In this document: positions 7,333 through 14,543 of the stretch, piece after piece | Numbering within the stretch: position 1 is the stretch's first letter | Layout: each line of letters begins with the position of its first letter | Assembly (NCBI GenBank): GCA_045604155.1 | Contig: JAZUNN010000080.1 | Coordinates: 1-21,490 of the forward strand | Reading direction: 5' to 3' | DNA: 21,490 nt | Origin: JAISGQ01 sp045604155 | Lineage (GTDB): Bacteria > Bacillota > Clostridia > Oscillospirales > Acutalibacteraceae | Notes under the pieces: model-generated | The model's database searches: none | Told to the model about the DNA's origin: nothing | The model's input: the letters and a program-made list of their open reading frames with translations, nothing else | Program-made: the position numbers and the translations under genes

Positions 7333-8118
7333 TTGAAAATTACGGTTTTGACTGAAAACACTTCTCTTTCACCTGAGTTGCATTCTGAACACGGACTCAG
7401 TTTGTATATCGAAACAGAAGATAAGAAAATACTTTTCGATATGGGTCAGACTGATTTATTCGAAAAGAATGCAGGGGAGCTGGGTGTTGATATTTCCGGC
7501 GTGGATATTGCAGTTCTATCCCATGGCCATTATGACCACGGGGGAGGACTCAGGAGATTTATTGAAATAAATGATCATGCACCGGTCTATGTAAGCAAGT
7601 TTGCATTTGGAGATCATTATTCCACAAAGTATATCGGGCTTGATAAAACACTTGCAGATAATTCCAGATTGAAATTTGCAGGCGATTACCTGAAAATAGA
7701 CGATAAAACAGAACTGTTTTCCTGCAATGATGCGGTGTTCAGCCGAAAAGTGGAGCCCTTTGGCCTGACTGCTGAAATTGACGGAGAAATAAAAAATGAC
7801 GATTTCAGGCATGAACAGTATATGCTGATAACCGAAGGTGAAAAGCGTGTACTGATAAGCGGATGTTCTCATAAGGGTGTACTTAATCTTGCAGAGCACT
7901 TTAAGCCGGATGTTCTTGTAGGCGGTTTTCATTTTATGAAGCTTGATGTACAGAATGAAAAGGGCAGAGAGTATCTTGACGAAGCAGCAAGGATCATGAA
8001 AGAAAGCGGAATAAAATTTTACACTTGCCACTGTACGGGTGAAGAACAGTACAGTTATCTTAAAAACAGCATAGATTCTCTCGAGTATTTGTCCTGCGGA
8101 TCTGTGACAGAAATATAA
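7333..8118 (+). CDS. Metallo-beta-lactamase-fold hydrolase, DHPS-like subgroup
   Basis: 261 residues from TTG at 7333, the base after the upstream TAA. GGGGAG at the end of the rhodanese gene provides the ribosome site, so translation is probably coupled. Metal-binding residues are in H64-x-H66-x-D68-H69 (SHGHYDHGGG), with H180 in GCSHKGVLN, H200 in GGFH and H233 in CHCTG. This set matches the MBL subgroup named after an archaeal dihydropterin-phosphate synthase-like protein (cd07713 type). It has no signal peptide, so it is cytoplasmic, unlike its lipoprotein partner. The subgroup is widespread in anaerobes, with mostly unknown substrates. The rhodanese next door recalls persulfide dioxygenases, but the MBL motifs here are not those of ETHE1. 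Confidence 0.88.
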   Translation: MKITVLTENTSLSPELHSEHGLSLYIETEDKKILFDMGQTDLFEKNAGELGVDISGVDIAVLSHGHYDHGGGLRRFIEINDHAPVYVSKFAFGDHYSTKYIGLDKTLADNSRLKFAGDYLKIDDKTELFSCNDAVFSRKVEPFGLTAEIDGEIKNDDFRHEQYMLITEGEKRVLISGCSHKGVLNLAEHFKPDVLVGGFHFMKLDVQNEKGREYLDEAARIMKESGIKFYTCHCTGEEQYSYLKNSIDSLEYLSCGSVTEI

Positions 8119-8121
8119 AAA

Positions 8122-8150
8122 GGAGGCTGCTTTTTGCAGCCTCCGTATTT
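8122..8150. terminator. Bidirectional intrinsic terminator
   Basis: A perfect 9-bp GC-rich stem (8122-8130 with 8136-8144) around TTTTT, with a GTATTT tail on the + side and an A-run (8117-8121) that gives U residues on the - side. It separates the convergent MBL and DegV genes. Confidence 0.85.
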
Positions 8151-8152
8151 TA

Positions 8153-9079
8153 TCAGACCAATTCAGCGAGAATTTTTTTCTCTTCTTCAAGACCTTCGGA
8201 AATTTTGGTGCCGTAATAAAATGCAGCAATAAGACCGGGACCGATGCTGGTTCCGCAGTTCTGACCTGCAGAAACGATATAGCACTCTTTGGGCTTGAAT
8301 TCTGCTTCAACAAGAGCCTTAAGCTTTTCAGCTTCCTTTGTACGTGCCGTATGGGCAATGAAGATAATCTGCTTTTCAGGATCAATTATAGTTTTCTTCA
8401 TGTAGCCGATAATAGCACTGTAAAGCTTTGTGTAACCTCTTGTTTTGCCGATTACATGGCTGAGACCCTTATCATTGAAATCAGCAAGAGGCTTGATACC
8501 GACGAGAGTGCCCATGATAGCAGCGGTGTTTGAAACACGTCCCATTCTCTTGCAGAAGAAGAGATCTTCAATAGTTCCCATCTGATGGATGTGATTCTTG
8601 TTTTCTTCTGCCCAAGCAGCAACTTCTTCCAGAGAATGACCTGCATCACGCATCTTTGCGGCATAGATGCAGAGAAGAGAGAGACAAGCGGAATAGCGAA
8701 GAGAGTCGACGCATATAATCTTTCTGTCGGGATATTTCTCCATAAGATCCTGAGCAACAGTGCAGGCACTTCCGTAAATTCCGCTGATGCCGGTGGAAAT
8801 GAATATTGCAAGAATGTCCTTGCCGTTCTGAAGATGACGCTCAAATACATCAGCAATATCTCCGGGAGAGGGCTGTGCGGTTTTGATGAATATATTCTTA
8901 TTGCTGATCATCTTGTAGAAATCTTCAGGAGTCTGTTCCTCCCAGTCTATATCAGCTTTTTTCTGACTGCCGTCCGGATATAAAAGGTATCCGAGGATAA
9001 CATCATCGACTCTGTATTTCTGACGAAGTTCTTTTGTTAAATCGCAGGCAGAGTCAGTAACAATAACAAAGTTTGACAT
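8153..9079 (-). CDS. DegV family fatty-acid-binding protein (FakB-like)
   Basis: 308 residues from ATG 9077-9079, chosen over an ATG six codons upstream because AGGAG lies 8 nt before it. The DegV fold hallmarks are VTDSACDLTKE at the N-terminus, TAQPSPGDI, FISTGISGIYGSA, the central LFFCKRMGRVSNTAA element, PLADFNDKG and C-terminal CGTSIGPGLIAAF. DegV/FakB proteins bind one fatty acid in the cytoplasm and present it to the FakA kinase so that exogenous fatty acids enter phospholipid synthesis. FakA is not in this window, which is common because most Firmicutes have several scattered DegV genes. Acyl preference cannot be read. Single gene with its own promoter; the stop is TGA. Confidence 0.93.
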   Translation of the reverse strand: MSNFVIVTDSACDLTKELRQKYRVDDVILGYLLYPDGSQKKADIDWEEQTPEDFYKMISNKNIFIKTAQPSPGDIADVFERHLQNGKDILAIFISTGISGIYGSACTVAQDLMEKYPDRKIICVDSLRYSACLSLLCIYAAKMRDAGHSLEEVAAWAEENKNHIHQMGTIEDLFFCKRMGRVSNTAAIMGTLVGIKPLADFNDKGLSHVIGKTRGYTKLYSAIIGYMKKTIIDPEKQIIFIAHTARTKEAEKLKALVEAEFKPKECYIVSAGQNCGTSIGPGLIAAFYYGTKISEGLEEEKKILAELV

Positions 9080-9108
9080 TGGATCATCTCCTTTCATATG
9101 CTTTAATA

Positions 9109-9137
9109 ATGATATATCATTTGTATTTTTTTTTCAA
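9109..9137 (-). promoter_or_regulatory. Promoter of the DegV gene, with palindrome over the -10
   Basis: Read on the - strand: TTGAAA (9132-9137), 17-bp spacer, TATCAT (9109-9114). A perfect 12-bp palindrome, ATGATATATCAT at 9109-9120, overlaps the -10 and may be an operator. Confidence 0.55.
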
Positions 9138-9229
9138 TATTTTTCAAAAATATAATTATTTAGATATATTTACTTTTATGTCGAAATAAGGTAATATCAA
9201 ATAGCAATATAAATTACTGGAGGATCACT

Positions 9230-10180
9230 ATGTTCTGGTTATGGTTGACATTAGGAATTATTGCTTTTCTTGCAGTATCTGCAGTTGTTATGTGTGCAAT
9301 AACAGATAAAATTGCAGATAAAGTATATGCAGATATCCTTGTGCGTACAGAGCACGATAAATGGGGAAGACATAACAGTGCTCCGTGGCATGAGCAGCAT
9401 ACTCTTATGTATGACGAAGGCATCTGCTGGGGAGAGGAAAATAAGGATAAAATGCGTGAAGTTGCAATCCGCAGCGAAGACAGCTTTACTCTTGCAGGTC
9501 AGTATTTTGATTTCGGATATGACAGATGTGCAATTATAATTCCGGGAAGAAGCGAATCTCTGCTTTACTGTTATTATTTTGCTGAGCCTTATCATAAGGC
9601 GGGTTACAATATTCTTGTTGCCGACCAGCGTGCTCACGGAAACAGCGAGGGCATCTATAATACAGCTTCAATAAAGGAAAGCAGCGACCTTATCCGTTGG
9701 ATAAGATTTGCAGAAGACAACGGAAATAAGAGCATTGTTCTCCATGGAATCTGTGTTGGCGGTGCATCCTGCGTAAAGGCTGCAACAAGTCCGGAATTTT
9801 CGGAAAATGTAAAGGCTATAATTACCGAAGGTCTTTTTGTTTCCTTCCCCGAATCCTTCAAGCAGCATATGATCTGCGATAAGCGTCCCGTTTATCCTAT
9901 CATATGGCAGATAATGGCTAAGGCAAAGAAAAATATCGGTGCAAGCCTTTATAAGGAGTGCCCCAAAAAGTATATCAAACAGATGAAAATTCCTTTCCTT
10001 TTCCTTCACGGCAAGGAAGATAAGTTTTCTTTGCCGAAGACTGCGGAGTATCTTTATGAAAAATGCTCATCTGAAAAGAAGGAGCTTGTGTGGTTTGAAA
10101 AGGGAAGTCACTCCCATCTTCGCATAAATGATCCCGAAAAATACGACAAGGCAATAACCGATTTTCTTAACGAAATATAA
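9230..10180 (+). CDS. Membrane-anchored alpha/beta hydrolase with Cys at the nucleophile position
   Basis: 316 residues; ATG preceded by TGGAGG. Residues 2-25 form an N-terminal transmembrane anchor. Residues about 85-316 are an alpha/beta hydrolase: beta-strand then PGRSES, ADQRAHGNSEG, the nucleophile elbow G-I-C175-V-G-G, LHGKEDKFSLP with Asp264, and GSHSHLRIND with His294 or His296. The usual elbow is G-x-S-x-G; here the codon at 9752-9754 is TGT, giving Cys. Cys nucleophiles occur in dienelactone hydrolases, but the surrounding motifs look like the S33/YqkD-type group rather than that family. The substrate is unknown. It is probably monocistronic; the stop is followed by a long hairpin. 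Confident on fold, uncertain on activity. Confidence 0.85.
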   Translation: MFWLWLTLGIIAFLAVSAVVMCAITDKIADKVYADILVRTEHDKWGRHNSAPWHEQHTLMYDEGICWGEENKDKMREVAIRSEDSFTLAGQYFDFGYDRCAIIIPGRSESLLYCYYFAEPYHKAGYNILVADQRAHGNSEGIYNTASIKESSDLIRWIRFAEDNGNKSIVLHGICVGGASCVKAATSPEFSENVKAIITEGLFVSFPESFKQHMICDKRPVYPIIWQIMAKAKKNIGASLYKECPKKYIKQMKIPFLFLHGKEDKFSLPKTAEYLYEKCSSEKKELVWFEKGSHSHLRINDPEKYDKAITDFLNEI

Positions 10181-10183
10181 TAA

Positions 10184-10260
10184 AAAAGCTCTCCTTTATG
10201 AGGTGTACCCAAAAGTGTCTGTCTTTTGGGGTGCATATCATAATCGGAGAGCTTTTCTTT
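10184..10260 (+). terminator. Very long imperfect hairpin acting as terminator
   Basis: An outer 11-bp perfect stem (10184-10194 with 10246-10256) continues into inner helices (about 10196-10201 with 10238-10243; 10203-10215 with 10223-10236) around a 7-nt loop, with only small bulges or mismatches. It ends in CTTTTCTTT. It can terminate the hydrolase gene, but at about 73 nt it is far longer than the other terminators here. Confidence 0.7.
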
Positions 10261-10280
10261 AAATTCTTAAATAATATTCA

Positions 10281-10309
10281 TTGATAGAACAAAATGATTA
10301 TGCTATAAT
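10281..10309 (+). promoter_or_regulatory. Promoter of the zinc-ribbon/cls operon
   Basis: TTGATA (10281-10286), 17-bp spacer, perfect TATAAT (10304-10309): one of the best sigma-A-type promoters in the window. Confidence 0.75.
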
Positions 10310-10347
10310 TTTTTTATTATAAATATAAACCTTTGGGGTGTATTCAT

Positions 10348-11538
10348 ATGAGATGCAAAAGATGTCATGCAGTAGTGGCGGAAGGACGCAAAGCCTGCCC
10401 GAACTGCGGAACACTTATCAGAAAAAAACGAGGCAGTATCACACTTTCCTCGCAGTCAGGCGTAGAAGTTAACCGCTTTACAGATGGAATCAACGATCTG
10501 TTTTATAATCTGAGAATGGCAATTCGCAGAGATAACAGAATTCTTATTGCATTTGTTGCCGTACCTCTGGTAATTGTCGGAATTATCATGCTGCTCAGCT
10601 GCGCAGGCAGTTCCTGTTCCTGCAGCTGTTCCTGCGGCGGAGATCACAGCAAGAAAATAAAATTCGGCGAGCTTCTGAATTCAAGAGAGCCGTCACAGCA
10701 GACATCGGTAAATGAAACCCTTTATTACATAGCAGACGGAAGCATAATGAGCAGAAGTGCAGACGAAAGCTATAAGACGATTTATGACAGCATCAGTGCA
10801 ACAGATCTGCAGTCTGACGGAGAGTATCTGTATTTCAGAGAGGACAATAAGGTAAAACGCATCAGCTTCAATGAACCTGCTGTTTCAGGAACTGATGCAG
10901 CCCGGAAGGTGCTCGACTTTGACACAGAGGAAAATTATTCGCTGGGTTATTTCCTGGGTGAAGATAAACTTTACTATTATCTTGAGGAGAATACTTCAGG
11001 AATAACCGTGCTTTACAGTGACAGCGCAATACTCAGCGGAGCATACTCTGATTTCGGATATATGAAAGGTAAGATATACTGTACTGTTTCCGGAACAGAT
11101 ATTGGAAAGGATATCTGCTCAATGAATGTTGACGGAACGGGCAATGAGTATATTATAACCGGTGTGTTGGATTATCAGCTCGGAGGCGGGTATATATATA
11201 CTATCAGTTCCGATGCAGAAGGTAAAAATATTCTTTCAAGATACGATGAAAAAGGCAAGCTGCTGATGGAATGGGATGTAAATTCTCTTACCGACGGAAC
11301 AGTTGATTCCATTGCAGCAAATGATCAGTGGCTCTGCTTTGTTGCACTTTCCGAAAACGGAAGTACAGTATACAGAATTGAACACGATTCTAATGACATA
11401 GCAACAGTATTTGCATACTCTGAAAAGGTTACTCTTACAGGCGTAAGCGGTGACTGGTATGCGTTTGAGAAAGAAAATCAGGATGGAACAAAGGGATATT
11501 CCATCAGAAACAGCAGAAACGGTAAATCAGTATTGTAA
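10348..11538 (+). CDS. Zinc-ribbon membrane protein with Cys-rich juxtamembrane segment and large outer domain
   Basis: 396 residues from ATG 10348 with GGGGTG 7 nt upstream. An in-frame TTG five codons earlier lies on the ribosome site. Residues 1-22 are a zinc ribbon with Cys at 3, 6, 17 and 20. A basic linker (about 25-64) leads to one transmembrane helix (about 65-84), followed directly by Cys85 and the alternating C90-S-C-S-C-S-C96. The remaining 300 residues are beta-rich with repeated short units (LYYIADGSIMSR, YLYFREDNKVKRI, KIYCTVSGTDI), suggesting a DUF5050/TolB-like propeller outside the cell. The N-terminus should face the cytoplasm. The cardiolipin synthase starts 12 nt downstream, so they form an operon. 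The function is unknown. The architecture recalls TcaA-type Firmicutes proteins, and the same zinc-ribbon spacing recurs in three proteins at 13910-16481. Confidence 0.82.
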   Translation: MRCKRCHAVVAEGRKACPNCGTLIRKKRGSITLSSQSGVEVNRFTDGINDLFYNLRMAIRRDNRILIAFVAVPLVIVGIIMLLSCAGSSCSCSCSCGGDHSKKIKFGELLNSREPSQQTSVNETLYYIADGSIMSRSADESYKTIYDSISATDLQSDGEYLYFREDNKVKRISFNEPAVSGTDAARKVLDFDTEENYSLGYFLGEDKLYYYLEENTSGITVLYSDSAILSGAYSDFGYMKGKIYCTVSGTDIGKDICSMNVDGTGNEYIITGVLDYQLGGGYIYTISSDAEGKNILSRYDEKGKLLMEWDVNSLTDGTVDSIAANDQWLCFVALSENGSTVYRIEHDSNDIATVFAYSEKVTLTGVSGDWYAFEKENQDGTKGYSIRNSRNGKSVL

Positions 11539-11550
11539 GAAAGGAAATAA

Positions 11551-13086
11551 ATGAAACGCAAATGGTTTCGTGCGCTTTTCAGGCGCAGGATGTTTATCGG
11601 ACTTATAATTCTCGGTCAGCTTGCTGCTTTTGTACTCCTTCTTTACAGCGGAAGCATATATTCAAAGGCTTTATCTGTTTTCTTTACTGCAATAAGCCTT
11701 ATTGTGTCACTGGGTATAATTGTCAGGCACGATAAAGGCGAATATAAGCTGACATGGGTTTTTCTGATTATGCTTTTCCCTGTTTTCGGCGGTCTGTTTT
11801 ATTTGCTTGTTCATATACAGGGCTCAAACAGAAAGTTCAGAAAGCAGATTGAAAAGATAGAAAATCAGGGCAAGGATCTCTATCTCCTTCAGGGAAATGT
11901 AATTGACGAAGCCACCGGACAGATGGAAGAATATTCACGTCAGATGCGATATCTGCAGAATACGGCGGGTTATCCGGTGTATAAGAACACGTATACAAAA
12001 TTTCTGCCATCAGGCGAAAAGATGCTTGAAACCCTGCTTTCAGAGCTTGAAAAGGCTGAGAAATATATCTTCATGGAGTTCTTTATCATTGAAGAAGGCA
12101 AAATGTGGAATTCCATCCTTGATGTACTGAAGAGAAAAGCCGGAGATGGGGTGGAGGTCAGGCTTCTTTACGATGATATGGGATGTTTTCTTCGCCTGCC
12201 GGGAGATTATCCGAAGCAGCTTGCCGGATACGGCATAAAATGCTGTGTTTTTAATCCCTTCAGACCTCTTCTGACTACAATTCAGAACAACAGGGATCAC
12301 CGTAAAATTGCAGTTGTTGACGGAATCAGTGCAATAACAGGCGGTGTAAACCTTGCGGATGAATATATCAACGAGGTGCAGAAATTCGGTGTCTGGAAAG
12401 ATGCCGCACTTCTGCTCAGAGGTGAGGCTGCATGGAGTTTTACACTTACATTCCTTCGTATGTGGACTCTTTCAGGCAACGAAGAAGAGGATTATAATGT
12501 GTATTACCCATGGAAAGAAAATAAATGTACAACGGAAAGTGACGGATGGGTTATACCCTATGCTGACAGCCCGCTGGATGATGAAAATGTAAGTGAATAT
12601 GTTTATACTGAGATGATAAGCAATTCTAAAAAATATCTGTATATCTGCACTCCTTATCTGGTTGTTGATGACAGACTAATTGCAGAGCTTTCAGTTGCGG
12701 CCAAAAGCGGTGTGGATGTAAGGATAATCACTCCTCATAAATGGGACAAGTGGTATGTTCATATAACAACCCGCTCCTATTACAGAGAGCTTATCAGAGC
12801 AGGTGTGAAAATATACGAATACTCCGAGGGCTTTATTCATTCAAAGACCTTTGTTTCTGATGATGAAACAGCAATAGTCGGAACTGTCAATATGGATTTC
12901 AGAAGTCTGTATCTTCATTTTGAGTGTGCTGCATGGATGTGCAAAAGCTCGGCTGTAGGTCAGATTAAGGATGAATTTCTGAATACTCTTGAAATATGCG
13001 AAGAAATAACAGCAGAAAAATGCAGATACAATTTCTTTACAAGAATAATCCAGAGTCTGTTCAGATTATTTGCTCCGTTAATGTAA
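11551..13086 (+). CDS. cls: Cardiolipin synthase (phospholipase D superfamily)
   Basis: 511 residues; ATG with AAAGGA upstream, 12 nt after the preceding stop. The N-terminus has hydrophobic segments at about 14-33, 39-58 and 67-88, as in bacterial Cls. Two HKD motifs follow: H250-R-K252 with Asp257 and TGGVNLADEY, and H430-S-K432 with Asp437 and GTVNMDFRS. The enzyme transfers a phosphatidyl group between two phosphatidylglycerol molecules to give cardiolipin and glycerol at the inner membrane face. Length and both motifs are typical and intact. Co-transcription with the zinc-ribbon membrane protein suggests a shared envelope role, but that is inference. The gene ends at a strong terminator shared with the convergent biotin ligase. 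Confidence 0.93.
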   Translation: MKRKWFRALFRRRMFIGLIILGQLAAFVLLLYSGSIYSKALSVFFTAISLIVSLGIIVRHDKGEYKLTWVFLIMLFPVFGGLFYLLVHIQGSNRKFRKQIEKIENQGKDLYLLQGNVIDEATGQMEEYSRQMRYLQNTAGYPVYKNTYTKFLPSGEKMLETLLSELEKAEKYIFMEFFIIEEGKMWNSILDVLKRKAGDGVEVRLLYDDMGCFLRLPGDYPKQLAGYGIKCCVFNPFRPLLTTIQNNRDHRKIAVVDGISAITGGVNLADEYINEVQKFGVWKDAALLLRGEAAWSFTLTFLRMWTLSGNEEEDYNVYYPWKENKCTTESDGWVIPYADSPLDDENVSEYVYTEMISNSKKYLYICTPYLVVDDRLIAELSVAAKSGVDVRIITPHKWDKWYVHITTRSYYRELIRAGVKIYEYSEGFIHSKTFVSDDETAIVGTVNMDFRSLYLHFECAAWMCKSSAVGQIKDEFLNTLEICEEITAEKCRYNFFTRIIQSLFRLFAPLM

Positions 13087-13119
13087 AAAAGAAGTGTAGT
13101 TTTACTACACTTCTTTTTT
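13085..13119. terminator. Bidirectional intrinsic terminator overlapping the end of birA
   Basis: A 15-bp stem (13085-13099 with 13105-13119, A/T at the outside) around TTTTA, with T6 on the + side and A6 giving U6 on the - side. The last codons and TAG stop of the - strand birA lie inside the right arm. Confidence 0.88.
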
Positions 13120-13899
13120 GTTGTCTATTCTAATGCTGATTTCGCCCGAATACAGAGCCTCAGTTGTTCCGTCATTGTATCTGACAACAAGCTGACAGTC
13201 ATCATTTATATCAAGGGCATATGCAGAGGTACATTCGCCAGCTTTCAGTACATTGATGTATTGTCCTGTAACACAGCTTTTTACTTTGTAATCGGAAAGA
13301 AAAGTGCGCATTTCGATATTGCTGTAAAAATCCATAAAAAAGTTTATGAAATCCGCAGCAATCGTATTTCTCAGGTTTTCCTGCCGTTTTTCAAATACAT
13401 TGCCTGCAATGGATGAAATATCCTCAGGAAATCCGTTTTCGGGAGCATAGATGTTTATTCCGATTCCAACTATCACATTTATCTGATTATCTTTTGAATA
13501 TACCGTTTCAGTGAGTATTCCGCAGACCTTTCTGTTATTAATATAAAGGTCGTTTACCCACTTTATTTTCGGACTGCATCCCTGCTTTTCAAGTGCACGG
13601 CAGGCAGCAACAGCTGCTGCAGGAGTGAGGAGAGGCAGCTTATCAACCGAAAAATCAGGCTTGAGAAGAATGCTTAAATAAAGACCCGTGTCATCAGGAG
13701 AAAAAAAGCTGCGCCCGAGCCGACCTTTGCCTGCAGTTTGGGATTGGGCGATAAGTACACATTCAGCCTGAGCGGTGTTTTCTTTCAGAATGTTATTTGT
13801 TGAAGTAACTTTACTTCGGCACTCTATAATCAGCTTTTTCGCTCTGTCTGAAAGCAGACTTTTTATTTTTTCAGCGGAAAGCACGTCGATGCAGTTCAA
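13105..13899 (-). CDS. birA: Biotin--[acetyl-CoA-carboxylase] ligase without DNA-binding domain
   Basis: 264 residues from TTG 13897-13899. This start is favoured because GAGGT, which overlaps the stop of the upstream gene, lies 8 nt before it. Longer starts would overlap that gene by over 70 bases. The BPL/LplA-type catalytic domain shows GKGRLGRSFFSP (57-68), KWVNDLY (113-119) and GIGIN (145-149), the biotinyl-AMP and Lys-binding elements. A C-terminal SH3-like domain follows (about 215-260). There are only about 28 residues before the catalytic domain, so the HTH domain of bifunctional BirA repressors is absent and this is a ligase only. It transfers biotin to carboxylase carrier lysines. 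It is the last gene of an operon with three zinc-ribbon membrane proteins, an unexpected partnership. The stop is TAG inside the terminator. Confidence 0.92.
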   Translation of the reverse strand: MNCIDVLSAEKIKSLLSDRAKKLIIECRSKVTSTNNILKENTAQAECVLIAQSQTAGKGRLGRSFFSPDDTGLYLSILLKPDFSVDKLPLLTPAAAVAACRALEKQGCSPKIKWVNDLYINNRKVCGILTETVYSKDNQINVIVGIGINIYAPENGFPEDISSIAGNVFEKRQENLRNTIAADFINFFMDFYSNIEMRTFLSDYKVKSCVTGQYINVLKAGECTSAYALDINDDCQLVVRYNDGTTEALYSGEISIRIDNKKEV

Positions 13900-13909
13900 G
13901 ACATTTACC

Positions 13910-14527
13910 TCATTTTCGTTTATAAGTCTGCGATTGTCCGTTTGACAGCAGTGTAAAGGTTGCGGTGTTTCCGTCGAGGTCATAGGACATTGTTATGGAT
14001 TCACCGTCGCTGTATCTTATTTCAATCAGCTTATCGTTCAGAATATAGTCACCCTGGCGGTAGAGTTTTTCCTCGCCGCCGCTGAGGATATACATTGATA
14101 TTTTATTATCTGATGAGAATTCAATAGTGACAGCACCGGCAGAATCTTCTGATATCCACTGTCCTTCAAGCTCGTCTGAGGCGCATGATGAGCAGGCGGC
14201 TGCGGGAATCACTGCAATAAGCAGGGCTGCAGCAAGAACAATACAGCAGGAAATAATGCGGCTGAGCTTATCTGAGGATTTTTTTCCGAATAGTCCTGTG
14301 ATTTTATGACCGAATGCAACCAGCGCCTTGTCTGCCGCAGATGCTATGTTCTTTATAAACAGAACAGCTTTTTCAATCAGAGTCAGAGAGGGTGGACGGT
14401 ATTCGATTTCCGTATTATAAGAAACCTGCTGAGCAATACTGCGATTTCCGCCGCCCCAACATTCGCCGCAGAGAGTGCATTTCTTTGTGCTTTTATCTAT
14501 CTCACCGCCGCATATAGCGCAACGCAT
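13910..14527 (-). CDS. Small zinc-ribbon membrane protein with C-terminal G-x-W beta domain
   Basis: 205 residues from ATG 14525-14527 with GGAGG 8 nt upstream. An upstream in-frame start would overlap the preceding gene. The zinc ribbon has Cys at 3, 6, 17 and 20 (an extra Cys at 23). A linker with amphipathic stretches (about 48-88) precedes one transmembrane helix (about 91-111), which ends in A-C-S-S-C. The outer domain (about 120-205) begins EGQW and ends SQTYKRK, with alternating short strands (DYILNDKLIEI, ITMSYDLDGNT), like small lipocalin-type or DUF5640-like modules. It is third in a four-gene operon, 16 nt after the previous stop and 10 nt before birA. Function unknown; architecture clear. 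Confidence 0.82.
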   Translation of the reverse strand: MRCAICGGEIDKSTKKCTLCGECWGGGNRSIAQQVSYNTEIEYRPPSLTLIEKAVLFIKNIASAADKALVAFGHKITGLFGKKSSDKLSRIISCCIVLAAALLIAVIPAAACSSCASDELEGQWISEDSAGAVTIEFSSDNKISMYILSGGEEKLYRQGDYILNDKLIEIRYSDGESITMSYDLDGNTATFTLLSNGQSQTYKRK

Positions 14528-14543
14528 AGGCTGACCTCCGGGA

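Noticed and set aside
7516..8385. 289-codon reading frame on the - strand
   Set aside because: It is antisense to the MBL gene, runs through its terminator and into degV out of frame, and has no ribosome site or recognisable motif.
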